A model generated the notes under the pieces. The model made no database searches and was not told the origin of the DNA. It worked only from the letters and a program-made list of their open reading frames with translations. A program made the position numbers and the translations under genes. A DNA stretch of 64,000 bases from Ditylenchus dipsaci (lineage: Eukaryota > Nematoda > Chromadorea > Rhabditida > Anguinidae): positions 23,160 through 87,159 of the forward strand of contig SADC01000489.1 of NCBI GenBank assembly GCA_004194705.1, given 5' to 3'. The first letter of the stretch is position 1. Each line of letters starts with the position of its first letter. Below, one piece after another: positions 53,355 to 64,000 of this stretch.

Positions 53355-56300
53355 ATGAGTAACAAGTGCAACCGTAGAAGAGAAAATGCTCAGGTTGATA
53401 GCACAGTAAATCCATTTAGAAAATTAAATCAACTAATTAATTTAGAGTGCGAGCAGCAGCAAAGCCGCAGGTATTCCCGTTATAAAAATATTTAGTTAAA
53501 CGATCATTAGAAAAAGAAAAGTTATTTTGAGCTACTTAGGTTTGAAAAGTGGCCTCGGTGGCGCAGCAGGTGAGCATTCGCGTATTATGGCCCAAAAACG
53601 GTGTGCAAATTCGATCCCACGTATTGGCACGGTATTTTTTTTTGGCTTGTTTGGCCAGTTTCAGAAGTAATTAGGCTTTTGTTTCGCCAGATTCGGAATC
53701 AGCGACCCAAATTACCGCTAGCCGTACGAACAAGAAACGTAAGAACGAACTTGTAGGAACGAACACCATTTTAGGCCAAAAACGCAAATGGTTACCCACT
53801 GTGCCACCGAGACCACTTTTTCAAACTAAGTACTTTCCCCATTTAAGCTTAGGTTTGGATTCTTGCGTCTGACTGAGGCCAAGCTGAGGCCTGGCCATTA
53901 CCGAAATCAATTTTTTAAAAGACATTTTTGAGAAAAGGATAAACGACTTACCACGATTTTTTGAAGGTCGGAACATTTTAAAAATGGAGGAATTGGCATT
54001 TTTCACAAAAATTTATATTGCGGAAAACACATTTTTTCGAATAATCGGGTGTATCTGGATATTTCTATAAGGAATTTTAGCAGTTTAATACCTTTAAAGA
54101 AAGGGAAATTCAAGTTGGTTTGAATGACACCAAATGTTTACAGAAAACTGTATGAAAATAAGTGAAAATCAACATTTATAGCAGAGCGGTAAAATTGAGA
54201 ATAAATTTTGTGTGCATTTTTTAAAATGCATATATTCCGCTCCATATGCGTGTTTCACATGAACTGTCTATTTCAAAGTTGCTCAGAAAGAGTAGCAGAA
54301 CACAATGGTCATCAGAAAAATTTTGAAAAAAAAATCGTGGTATAATTATTTATGACTTTATCATTTTCTCAGAAAGTGTCTTTTAAATTCAGAAATGGTG
54401 GTTTCAGGTATTCCTAAAAATTGGATGGAAGGGAGCGGGTTGGCGGATTATATTCCAGTAGCGTTGTTAGTATTCCAGTACGTCCGAATTTTCTTAAAAA
54501 TTATATTTTTAAATTAAAATGATGTTTTAAAATTATTTTTCCTGAATATAAAACTAACATTTTTAGAATTGTTGCAAAACAGTGGCATCTCTATCCCTTT
54601 TCTGGGAATTGAAGCTCTTAATTTGGGCGAAAATTGTCTGGTAGTGACATTAGTGCAATTCCAGTAATGACCTATGCCAACATATCACCAGAACTGAAAA
54701 TAATTTTCAAAAAATTGACGAAGAAGGATTCCTTGACTAGAGAAAAGGTGAAACTGTCATTTATTTCAATAATATTTTTTTTGATTAAAAGAATTAAAGG
54801 CGATGAAAAGAGTTGTGTGATTACATCAAACCAGAGGATGAGCTCAGAGCCATATTTCCATATTTTGCTTCCAACTACTCCAAACTTGTCACAGTAATTC
54901 TTATTTTTTTGTCAAATTTAAAACCACTGTGAATCTCTTCCACAAAAGTATTCAAATTGGGCACTATGTGATAATGGAGATTTAACTTGGTCCACCTGCT
55001 GTTTTTTATTGTGATTTTTCGGGCTCAGGCAAAAGTTGGTCTTCGCGTGTGAGTCAAAACATGAGTATAAGATATGTTGAGTCCGTCCTAACATACGCTG
55101 GCCTAAATTTGCCTGAGCTTAAAAAGTCTTAAAATCGGATAATTATAAATTACAAAAGGAAATAAATTTTACTTCTGAAAATAATTTTTTTCAGGAAACA
55201 CACCCAAAATTCGTGCTTACGCTAACTCACTGCTCCTCACTTTTTTAAAAGCGTTGAAAAATGATAGAAAGGTTGCTTCTTATACAATTTAAAAGAATTA
55301 GACACTTACTTACAGGCTGGGAAGTACTCTTGGGGCTCAGTAGAGACAACTAGCTTAAAATTGGTAAGCATTCAAGTTTCAAATTTCGCTCAAGACAAAA
55401 AAAATTCAAAAAAAAAAATATTGTCTATTTTTTTTACTTGTTTTTTTGTTGGGGCGAGTGAAATTTTACTGAAAATTGGTTTTACAATTTTTGCTACACC
55501 TTCGGCACAATGAATAACTCGACAGTATGGAGGGCGATCGAAAAATAATTCGACATGTGGGGTAATTAGGAAAAGGTATGGTGAGTACGCACGGTCTTTC
55601 CCCTCATTTAATCAAAAACATTTAATAAATTTTCATTGTGAAAGCCAACAAAAAGCTTCAATATTCTGTTTGAATAAAAGACATTTAATGAAACCCATCA
55701 GAAAACGATATTTACTTTGGATCGATCGCACAACCATTCCGACAGACCGACGTGAAAGTCGACATTCACATTCATATGTTGTGACTTTTTATTTTAGTCA
55801 ATCCCTTTTCTGCTGCTTTCTCTCAACGACAAATGCGACCAAGTCAGCAAATGGCTGAACGCTCCCCTATTGGAATGCTTCCCAGAGCAGAAACGAGCCC
55901 TGATGCTTCGAACCTACTCCAATGATGCGATGATTCTAGCACTAGAAGTTGTCAAGCTAAAGCATAAGCTGGTTCAACCACAGCAGTAAGCATTAATAAT
56001 TTGATAAGATGCGCAAAATTTTATCAATTTTTGTAAATCTCTTCAAAGTACACATCTAAGGAACGGGAACCGGTTGGAATTATATAATTTTTAATGATTA
56101 AGACTTTTGGTTTTTTTTAAAATTTGATTGTTCTCGTAGACGAGAAAAGCGGCCAATTTCTCAACATACACTAAAGTTCACTATCTCACTATGGAATGGC
56201 CATTACTTTTATTCGTGGTGCGCAAAACAGATAAATTTATCTGAACCGATAAATTTATCTGCCAGATAAATTTTTATCTGACAGATAGAATTTATCTGCC

Positions 56301-59300
56301 CAGATAAAATTTATCTGATAGATAAAATTTTATCGGTCAGATAAAATTTGATTTTTAAATAAAATCATTAGCAAATTAAAAATGGGTTTCACAGTTGCAA
56401 ATCTATGGAAGTTTCCAAGAATAATAGTGACTAAAATATTTGATGGGTTTCGCCAGAAATCCTGGCTGAAAAAATTGAAAACCCATCAGCTATTTTTATC
56501 ACTATCATTCTTAAAAATTTCTATAGATTTGCAAGTGTGGAACCCATTTTTTATTTTCTTGATAATTTTCATTTAACATCGAATTTTATCTGACCGATAA
56601 AATTTTATCTGACAGATAAATTTTATCTGTCAGATAAAATTGTATCTGGCAGATAAATTTATCGGTTCAGATAAATTTATCTGTTTTGCGCACCACGCTT
56701 TATTCCTTTTTTTTGAAAATATACGAAAGGTCAAATTTGTGAGCTAAGATTTTCATTTCATAAAAAAAATCGCAGCATAAGACCATGGATGTGACTGCTT
56801 TTGTAAAAATTTAGGCTGTAAATTCCTTAAAATAAAATTGATGCAAATGTACAAGCCTATAATAAAATCACTTCAAAAATTGAATGTGAGCGAAATTTTA
56901 TAGACTCTGTTCGACATAAGTGTTTTAAAGTGTCTAATATAAATATTTTTAGTTAATTTAGTGGGTTGCAAAACTATACTCAAATATTATTACAGATTTG
57001 TAGAGGATGAAACGGATGCTCAGCGACAAGCAAGATTGGTTGCTCAAGGTTCTTAGAAACAGTAATCTTGTGAAAATATGTTCGTTAACTGTTTTTAAGG
57101 TCTTGAAACTATGGGAATGTTGGTTCGAGAAGACTATGAGACGTGTAAATGCATATGCGACGATTTCTTCAGTCCTCGCAGTAATTACTTCTTTGATGAA
57201 TAGCAGTGCGATGAGCGTAAGATATTTTTTATTTAAGAATGAATCCAATGGGCTAATTAGAAGAAATACGGTATTGAAGTATGGAGAATATGGCTTTATT
57301 GTTGAAAGTGGCCCCGAAAAAATTTGTCTGGTCCTTCCGTAGATTTTTTTTTCAAAAATTTCACTAATTTTTCACAAAAAATATTATTCTTATTTCGAAT
57401 AAATATGTCCCATCTTCCTTCTCAATCATTACCAGGGCCCAAATTCTATGCAAATGCATATTTCTGCGGATATGCAAGCAATAGTTATGCACAAAAAACG
57501 CACTTTTAGCCCTGTTTAAGTACTTTTTTCGTACTTTTATGCAGCATGTTTTGCATATTTTCCATTTTTAAGTGCATATTTTGCATGTTTTGCAATTTTT
57601 GACGCATATTTTCTGCATATTGTAGAAAATCTCAGAAATTTTTTGGCTAAAAGAAGTCTTTTGTGTATAAATTGTCAATTTCTTAGTTTCCAAAACCAGG
57701 ACACTTTATTGTCAAGCGTGTAAGAAAGAGATTTCTTCACTATAACCTTATTGAGGTAGCTAACGTTTCAGTACCGTGCAATTCATATTTTCAGTTAAAG
57801 TAGCAAAATAACAGTGCAAAGCACCGATTTGGCTTGTAAAAGATATTAATTTCGAAAATCGCAAAATGCACATTGTTTATATTTGCGAGAAGATTGAAAG
57901 AGTGGAAGGAGTACAAAAGCCTTAGATGTCTCGAAATTGCTTTACAAAATTTTTTTTGCAACTTAGCTAGTAAATGGCGGTCAACACTTTTCATAAATCT
58001 TTTCGACTGAAATCCTGCTTCATCTTCATGGGAGCAAAAGTTTTTTAAAGCTATGTTCAAATCCTAGTTCAAATGAATTAAATCCTAAAGTCAAATGGAT
58101 TAAATCCTTAGGTTAAATCACCTTGCTTCAGCAAAGCCATATGTCAAATTTTGGTCAATTTTTTTTGCAAAAAAATTTAGCATTATCCAAAAAGTATCTT
58201 TTAATCATGTATAAGCTGCCAAACCGTTTAAAAGCATGTTTTAGAGCAATTTTACGACATATAGTGATTCTTCACAAATGTAATGTGGTACATTTAAAAG
58301 GTTTAGTCTAAAAATACTGCATATTTTACGTTTTTAGCGCATATTTAAGCATTTTTAGCGCATATTTATGCGCATATTTCGCATTTTTAGTGCATAGAAT
58401 TGGGGCCCTGATCATACACTACACATGAAATCAAAAAATGTTTAGATTTCAGAGTTTTTTTTATATGCGTAGGCGCAGAGTAGGCCAGCGTATGTCAGGA
58501 CAAACTTAAATATGTTTCTTCTGAACTTTTTATAGTTTGCTCAACGTGTTTGAGTCCCTCCTAACTTATTCTGGCCTACTCCACATAAAGCTCAAGCAGA
58601 AAAAGTCCAAAATAGTCCACAGGGGGGAGGGGGGGGGTGGATGGCTTGAACAGCACAAATACCGGTTTTCGTTTGTAATGATTTATTTAGGTACGTATCG
58701 CCACACTAGTATTCTGTCCAATCTGCTGCAGAAAAATCCTGAACCTGCTACGGACTAAAATTCCAAGCATGATACTGAACAATTTGGATGCTGAAAATGT
58801 GTCTTTATGTCGAAACGCATTTGAGTTGGCAGCTATCAATTTTAACAAATAAATTTTAAAATTTCAGTGCTTTATAATTTTAGCCGGGTTTGCTAAGATA
58901 ATTTTTTAATTTTTTTAGTATAATCTGGTTTTTGCAGAGACAAGCGTTTTTACGAGAATTGCAAAATTGACAAAGCCGTGTGCCAAAAGCTACTAGTGTT
59001 GTGAGAAAGAAAAATATGTAAGCCATGATTTTTTTATAGAATGTAGATAATTAGTGTGAAGAAGTGGAAAGTGATGGGCGCAATCCTGCAGGCATTTTAA
59101 TCTTATTTTAGGCAGTGGACAGTTTCTGGAGACATCCCTCAGCTTTTGCACTTGGTCACAAACAATTTGGGTGAAATGGATAGAAGAAAGTGGACCTGTT
59201 CCCTGATAGACTCTTTTTTCGAGGGGTTCGTTACATTTCTAAATTCACTCTGCGCCATTTGATTGAACAAACTTGTGTCAGGAGTCTACAGTCAATATCC

Positions 59301-61864
59301 ATGGTCTCTTGGGCAACTCCTTTCAGTGAATTGTGCAGATACTGCTTTGCCAACTATGCAAATGATTCAGAGCTCATCACTTTTATTTTGAAGAAGGTTT
59401 TGTCAATTTATGGGCTTAGGATACCTTGCTCAATACCTTGCTTAAACACTCAATAAGCAGATTCCGCAAAACGGTCTCTGCAACGGTGATATGAAACTTT
59501 CGGCCCTATTCGAGACGAGGACATTTTTTGCCTGGTTCCCCAGTTCATTTTTTGTGAATTTCAGGATTTATGCTTTGCAAGAGTAGGCCAGCCTATGTTA
59601 GGACTGACTCAAACATATCTTAGACGCACAATTTAGATTCATGTTTGAGTACGTCCTCCGAAGCCTACTCTTGCCTAAGCCTAAAGCCAAAAAATTTAAA
59701 AAATCAATAGGGACGCCCAAGGCAAAAAACTGTCCTAACTCTGTCCCTCCTTTTCAAATTTTGATTACAGCACTGAAATATCGCATAAGTCTGAGATATT
59801 ACATCTAGATTATGAGCTACAATATTTTTGAGTCCTTCCTAGCACACTCTGCCCTACCATTGCCCATGCCTAAAATTTCACAAAAAACCAACAGGGGGAC
59901 CAAGGTAAAAAAGCTGTCCTCCTCTGGGATAGGCCAAACTTTTTTAAAAAAATTTCGGCGCTACTGGCTTAATACCCCCCCCCCAAAAACAGCTACTTCT
60001 GATACCCCCCCCCCCCAATCCTCGGACCTACTGGCTTATACCCCCCCCCAAAAATCAAGATTTTTAGGAGTGGTCAAAACATATTTTAAGCAATAATTTC
60101 GCCATAAAAGGTCCAGAAAGCAATTAAAATAGGGTTCAAGGGCTGTATTGGGAGGGAAGGGACAAAACAGGGGCCACTTCTATAGTGCCTATAAGTACCA
60201 AGAGTATTATTCTCTAGAGTTGAAGTCACTTTCAAACCCAGCCACTTGTGGTGCACGTAAAAGTATAAGGACTCGAAATGATCGGACCGATCAGCCGGGT
60301 TGATCCTGATGGTCGTCCTTTAACTTTTGGATGGCTGAGCCTCTGGCTCGTAGCCCCAGCCCTGAAGAGGGAAACCCTTTCGGCCGAAAAAGCAAAGATG
60401 TTGAACATAGTAGTTGAGAACGGGCCTACCGCATAAATAACTGTGGTATGCATGTTTTTTCATGCATCCAGAGTCGCTTCGAGTGATTGTGTTTAAGGTA
60501 TGTGTGTGCGCAATCTCAACTCCAAGCCCCAAGCCCCCTGCGCCCCCGAAGGGGCGCAGGGGGCTTGAGAGTTAGAGATGCGCGCACGCACTTACCTTAG
60601 ACATGATTCCGAGAGTAACTTGATCATAAAATGCATATAGAGTCTATTTTGCCACGGCCCGAGTTGAAAAACATGGTAAAGCAGCTAAAAAAAGTGGCCC
60701 CTGTATTATTCCTTCCCCCCTCCCAATACAGCCATAATCCCTTCAAACTTTTTCTGTGTCCCTTTATGGCAAATTATTGCATAAAAATGGTTTTTAGACA
60801 CTCCCAAAAAAGTCGGTTTTTTGGGGGGGGGGGTATATGACAGTAGGTCCGATTTTTTGGGGGGGGGTATAAGAAAGTAGCTTTTTGGGGGGGGGGGGTA
60901 TAAGCCAGTAGCGTCCAAATTTCTTTTGTCTTTTAGATAAATTAGATATATAACACCCTCTTTTTTTTTTTCGATAAAAAAACACCGATTAGCGTTTGCA
61001 CCGCGTTTTATAACTGAAGAATTCTTTGTATATTATTCGAAACATTCTGCAGTTAACGATGAGACGAAATCTGACTCAGAAAAAACGGTTGCTTGTCTGA
61101 GTTAAAAATCATAAAAAAATTGAGCAAAATTTTTCTGCAAAATGGAGGTATTATATAGAATAAAGACAAAAACTTGGTAAATTTATTGAACAAGGTACTA
61201 AGCAAAAATTTGCAACCAGATGTCCAAAACAGATTTTAGGTCCTTAAAAAGTAGCTAACCGTAATAAGTGTTTATTTATAGGTACTATCAATTCATAGAC
61301 GTCATTCTGATCAACTCTAAAGAGGACCCAAACTTGTTTGCACAGGTGGCAACCCTAGTAAAAGCTTGCTTAATGAACAAGGTGGATGATGCGACCTTGA
61401 ACGGGTTTTCCAATTCGCTGCGTCTAAATCTATTGAACAAAGTAATGAGTTCTATCGCGAGTAGTATGATTGCTTTACAAACATTTTACACTTAGTTACC
61501 TGCCTCATGCAGATTGATTGAGAAATTAGTAGATTCCTCCGATGATCATCAATTCTGCTCTGCAATCGCAAAAAGATGAAACTGCCTAATGCAACCGTCA
61601 TTAAAATAGTTGGATTCATTTTATTTAAAAAAAATTCACATTTGACTTCTTAGCTTCAAAACACCCGGAAATTCTGATTCAAGGTGAAATTTCTGGGCTG
61701 TTACTCGAAAAATCTTAATAGTTTAGAACAGATCTGCTAGCAATTGTTGCAAAACGGGTGGGACATGAAAATACGAGTCATATGGAAATGAGGGATCTGC
61801 TGCATATTCTCTGCAACTATTTGTCTTCTGCGACAGCAAGGACTGTCTTAACAAATACGTGCAG
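53355..61864 (+). CDS. LTN1: LTN1 (Listerin) E3 ubiquitin ligase, 5' part, ~15 exons
   Basis: Listerin tags stalled nascent chains on split 60S ribosomes; it has an N-terminal domain, a long HEAT-repeat arm and a C-terminal RING. Exons read: 53355-53470 (start), 54373-54407, 54567-54747, 54800-54893, 55195-55271, 55316-55363, 55798-55985, 56996-57048, 57100-57216, 58691-~58846, 58938-59017, 59112-59396, 61282-61441, 61513-~61600, 61722-61864. Key matches are V-S-E-L-L-Q-N-S-G...P-F-L-G, S-P-E-L-K-I-I-F-K-K-L-T-K-K-D-S, P-K-I-R-A-Y-A-N, F-P-E-Q-K-R-A and Q-F-I-D-V-I-L. Most phases agree. One-base breaks occur near 54,635, 54,815, 57,200, 59,010, 59,230 and 61,580. The RING end lies beyond the window. 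Introns hold hAT and foldback elements. Confidence 0.85.
53550..53632 (+). repeat. tRNA-like SINE head in LTN1 intron 1
   Basis: TGGCGCAGCAGG is a good pol III A box, and about 35 bases on CAAATTCGATCCCAC is a B box. A perfect acceptor stem is lacking, so it is not a functional tRNA. An inverted A-box-like partner (GTTACCCACTGTGCCACCGA) lies at about 53,790-53,812, so two heads face each other. Confidence 0.55.
54950..55135. repeat. repeat fragment of the GGACCAAG / CTAACATACGCTGGCC family
   Basis: Holds TAACTTGGTCCACCTGCTG and GAGTCCGTCCTAACATACGC followed by TGGCCTA. Related segments occur at 58,470-58,630, 59,570-59,690 and 59,800-59,915, all in or near LTN1 introns. Some are inverted relative to others. 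No gene. Confidence 0.55.
56214..56697. mobile_element. 484-bp palindromic element in LTN1 intron
   Basis: CGTGGTGCGCAAAACAG and its exact inverse form the ends. Both arms are built from GATAAATTTATCTG-type palindromes; a second inverted pair (CAAATCTATGGAAGTTTC-like) fills the centre. Flanks CTTTTATT and CTTTATTC differ by one T and may be an 8-bp duplication, which would suggest hAT. Lies between exons 55798-55985 and 56996-57048. Confidence 0.7.
57433..58410. mobile_element. 978-bp hAT-like element in LTN1 intron
   Basis: Ends CAGGGCCCAAATTCTATGCA and TGCATAGAATTGGGGCCCTG. Flanks ATCATTAC and ATCATACA fit an 8-bp duplication with one missing base. Both subterminal zones repeat GCATATTTTGCAT-type motifs. 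An 89-codon minus-strand frame (57,791-58,060) has no clear transposase motif; it may be a decayed remnant. Confidence 0.72.
59957..60916. mobile_element. 960-bp composite element, TACTGGCTTATACCCCCC ends
   Basis: GGCGCTACTGGCTTAATACC at the left and the inverse TATAAGCCAGTAGCGTCC at the right, with AAATTTC on both sides (59950-59956 and 60917-60923). C/G homopolymer tracts of 8-12 bases follow each end. It encloses the R1 foldback (60141-60733). Single ends of the same family lie at about 11,375, 12,190 and 54,460. It lies in the large LTN1 intron between 59396 and 61282. Confidence 0.75.
60141..60733. repeat. full-length R1 foldback with GC-rich hairpin
   Basis: GGCTGTATTGGGAGGGAAGG at the left is mirrored at the right (CCTTCCCCCCTCCCAATACAGCC). 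Near the centre (about 60,530-60,566) CAAGCCCCCTGCGCCCC pairs with GGGGCGCAGGGGGCTTG around a GAA loop, a perfect 17-bp stem. This is the most complete copy of the family represented at 10,000-10,390. Confidence 0.78.
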
Positions 61865-61969
61865 GTAAGATTTAGGAAATAAACAAATTAGGAAGTTTAG
61901 CTTCAAGGCCTACATAATAGCAGTTACAAAAGCTTATCTATTTGCAGAAGATTTATTCATTTATTTAGT

Positions 61970-62170
61970 GATGTTTATTGACTTTATCAAGGGAGGGGTC
62001 CAAGGAATTCCCTGGTTTTGAAAAGAGCACGACTTTTTACCTAGAGCGATTTTCGAAATTCTGTTTTTGCCAACCGGTTGTTCTTGTCGACAATATGTTA
62101 AAAACACGATTTCGCTTGGTCCCCCTGGGGTTTTAGCTCTGTCAGCAAATGGCATTTAGATGGGCCAGCC
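61970..62170. repeat. repeat fragment with TTGGTCCCCC motif
   Basis: Contains CGCTTGGTCCCCCTGGGG followed by TTTTAGCTCTG, similar to 36,738-36,765 (CGCTTGGTCTCCCCTGTGG). It abuts the last LTN1 exon seen. An AG near 61,950 could start another exon, but the frame soon stops, so I do not call one. Confidence 0.4.
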
Positions 62171-62279
62171 CAAACCACACGCGCGAACCAAACCAAAATC
62201 GTGTATTTCAGAATTTATATCAAAAAAAATTGTCGGTGAAAAAAATTGATTGGCGAAAACAGGAGTACGGAAATCGCTA

Positions 62280-63429
62280 CAGTCAACCCTCGATATAACG
62301 GACCCCGATATAACGTACCCCTTGATATAACGTACCCCTTGAAACTTTTTGGTTGGATTCATTCAAATTAGAATAAGTTCACCCCCGCTATAACGTACCC
62401 TGATATAACGTACCCCTTGCAGATAAACTGATATTCGCGTTACCCTCGATATAACGTACCCTTGTAAAATTGGAGTGTTATATATACCAATCCAATGCAG
62501 TTTTGCTTTTTTTTCTGCTCTGCAACATTTTCTGGCAGTCATCAAGTGTTCCTTTTCACAAGTAACATCAACAGTGGGTAACACTGCTATAGGTATGAGT
62601 AATAGACTATTCGATAGCCCAACTCTCGCTGAATCACGTAGTAAATGCCTTTTCGTCTAATCTAGAGAAGAATTCTTCTTAGAGTCAAACCTGGATACAA
62701 CACCACCCAAGGGAGCGACCATAGGGTGGTGTTGTATCGAGGGTTCATTTGACTACATTTTAGTCAAAGCTGACCAAATGGTCCGTTTTTGAGTCGTGTT
62801 ATCGGGGCGGTGTTGTATCGAGGTTCTACTGTAGCACAGGAAATTAAATATGTTAATTTTTATACAGGAAAAATCAGAAAAATTTTCGAAAACACTTTTC
62901 AAAACACTGTTTTAGATAAGGGATGCCTGAGGGATTAAACCCAGGTCTCGTGACTTAAATTTTTTAAGAAGGACATTTGGGCTAAAAAAAATATCCAGTG
63001 CTTAGGATATTGATAAGCGATATTTATAAGCTATTGGCTATTTATAAGCGAACGCTCGTGTTGAATCTGCCCTTGCTTGTGGTGCATTATCGCATTATTG
63101 TGCATTATTTGGGAAAATATATGGCAATTGAGTGTACTTTTGGAAGTTTAGTTTTGATTCAACCGACCCCCGGTAAAATATACCCTGCATCTAACCGATG
63201 GTATATTCTCTCTCAATCAAGTTCGGTATGTCCCCAGCACTCAAATTTGGTATACCCCCAGCACTCAATCAAACAACAGGAGGACCAAGGAAGACAAACC
63301 CTTGATATAACGTACACCTGTCATCTATTTGGTCCTGCCTTCGATATAACGTACCCTCAATATAACGTACCCTCGATATAACGTACCCCTTTGCCCGCCC
63401 CCAGGGTACGTTATATCGAGGTTTGACTG
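62280..63429. mobile_element. 1.15-kb pogo-like element with nested MITE
   Basis: Ends CAGTCAACCCTCGATATAAC and the inverse GTTATATCGAGGTTTGACTG, with TA on both sides. GATATAACGTACCC repeats occur in both subterminal zones. A smaller element, GTCAAACCTGGATACAACAC to GTGTTGTATCGAGGTTCTAC (about 62,691-62,831), is nested inside. No transposase domain is recognisable. May lie in another LTN1 intron. Confidence 0.75.
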
Positions 63430-63583
63430 TACAAAAAAAAGTTATGACCGTTTGACAAGGAAATTTATTCGACCACCCAAACATTTTTGAATTAATTTAA
63501 TTTTAAATCAGTTTGATCTACGTTGCAAAATTATTTGAAAACCATCTTTTTATAGCCAAAGAATTTTTTTAGCATAGCACATA

Positions 63584-63831
63584 TCGTATTATCCCTAATG
63601 AGCTCGCCGGAGCGCTTTTATAACCCTCCGAAAATCAAGAAAATTTTGGGTTGATCTCGAAATTTTCGCGTGCTCGACAAAAAATCTAAAAAACGGAATC
63701 GGTTAAGCTCGTGGGAGTAGAGAAAATGCAAAAACCGCTCTGCAAATATTTACTTTATCCTAAAATAAAGACCCTCGAAGTAAAACGGAGGAGCGTTTAT
63801 TAGAATGGGAGCACTAATGAAGAGAATACGG
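63584..63831. mobile_element. TA-type MITE, degraded
   Basis: Begins TCGTATTATCCCTAATGAGC and ends CACTAATGAAGAGAATACGG. A second start of the family, CGTAATTTCTGTAATAGAGCC, follows at 63,859 and runs off the window. GGAGCGCTTTTAT and its inverse are inside. No gene. Confidence 0.6.
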
Positions 63832-64000
63832 TACTTTTGTTTTGTTTAGCTATATATCGTAATTTCTGTAATAGAGCCACCGATGGCCTTTTTTTCGCAT
63901 GCCCGAAAAAATTAAAATAAATTTGGTCAATCTAGAGATTTTTGCGTCAAAATGCGAAATATAAAAAGCGGAATCGGTAGTGCTCCTGGGAGTTTTAAAA

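Noticed and set aside
53550..53632. Functional tRNA gene
   Set aside because: A and B boxes are present but a paired acceptor stem and a normal anticodon arm are not; the inverted partner suggests a SINE-derived repeat.
57791..58060. hAT transposase inside the 978-bp element
   Set aside because: The 89-codon frame shows none of the conserved dimerisation or catalytic motifs, so it is noted only as a possible remnant.
1..64000. Reverse transcriptase or retroviral genes
   Set aside because: I looked for Y-x-D-D and integrase-like motifs and for long terminal repeats and saw none. Weak or broken copies could be missed by eye.

Overview
This is a repeat-crowded, AT-rich stretch of an animal nuclear genome. 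There is no bacterial-style gene packing. Coding sequence comes as short exons with GT/AG borders and introns from about 50 bp to more than 1 kb, and nearly everything between them is transposon-derived. Inverted-repeat elements with clear TA, 3-bp or 8-bp target duplications account for most of the repeats. An F-box-like fragment with a nematode-like look (18.4-19.0 kb) hints at a nematode, but I cannot fix the species. Nearly every recognisable coding stretch carries one-base frame breaks while its splice sites and motifs are kept. That points to residual long-read indel errors at least as much as to gene decay.

Layout. 0-3 kb: a possible exon and two palindromic repeats. 3.1-5.2 kb: the C-terminal exons of an ANP32-like acidic leucine-rich nuclear phosphoprotein plus an unidentified basic exon, enclosed by inverted repeats. 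5.9-12 kb: foldback elements, small DNA transposons, and one hAT element that keeps the transposase C-terminus and an exact 8-bp target duplication. 12.2-12.7 kb: one long coding exon of unknown family. 13.5-17.7 kb: a 45-bp satellite (three 15-bp subunits) that flips orientation at about 14,094, is bordered by the same pogo-like element in opposite orientations, and is interrupted by further small transposons. 18.4-22 kb: the F-box-like fragment and a second possible exon. 22-30 kb: SINE-like and foldback repeats. 30.7-32.2 kb and 45.6-47.1 kb: two inverted copies of a 1.5-kb segment holding a secreted, lipid-transfer-protein-like first exon. 35-36.2 kb: exons of an unidentified helical protein. 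37.7-39.8 kb: a deleted BED/hAT transposase. 41.1-43.2 kb: a PIF/Harbinger element inserted inside a Tc1/mariner-type transposase, at the catalytic Ser-Asp-Glu-Lys motif. 49-52.7 kb: nested hAT elements.

53.3-61.9 kb holds the best host gene: the 5' part of LTN1 (Listerin), the ribosome-quality-control E3 ubiquitin ligase, read from about 15 exons on the + strand. Its introns are full of hAT and foldback elements, and its RING end lies beyond the right edge.

I found no operon, CRISPR array or prokaryotic defence system. The most unusual structures are the inverted satellite locus, the transposon-in-transposon insertion, and short motifs shared by otherwise different repeats.
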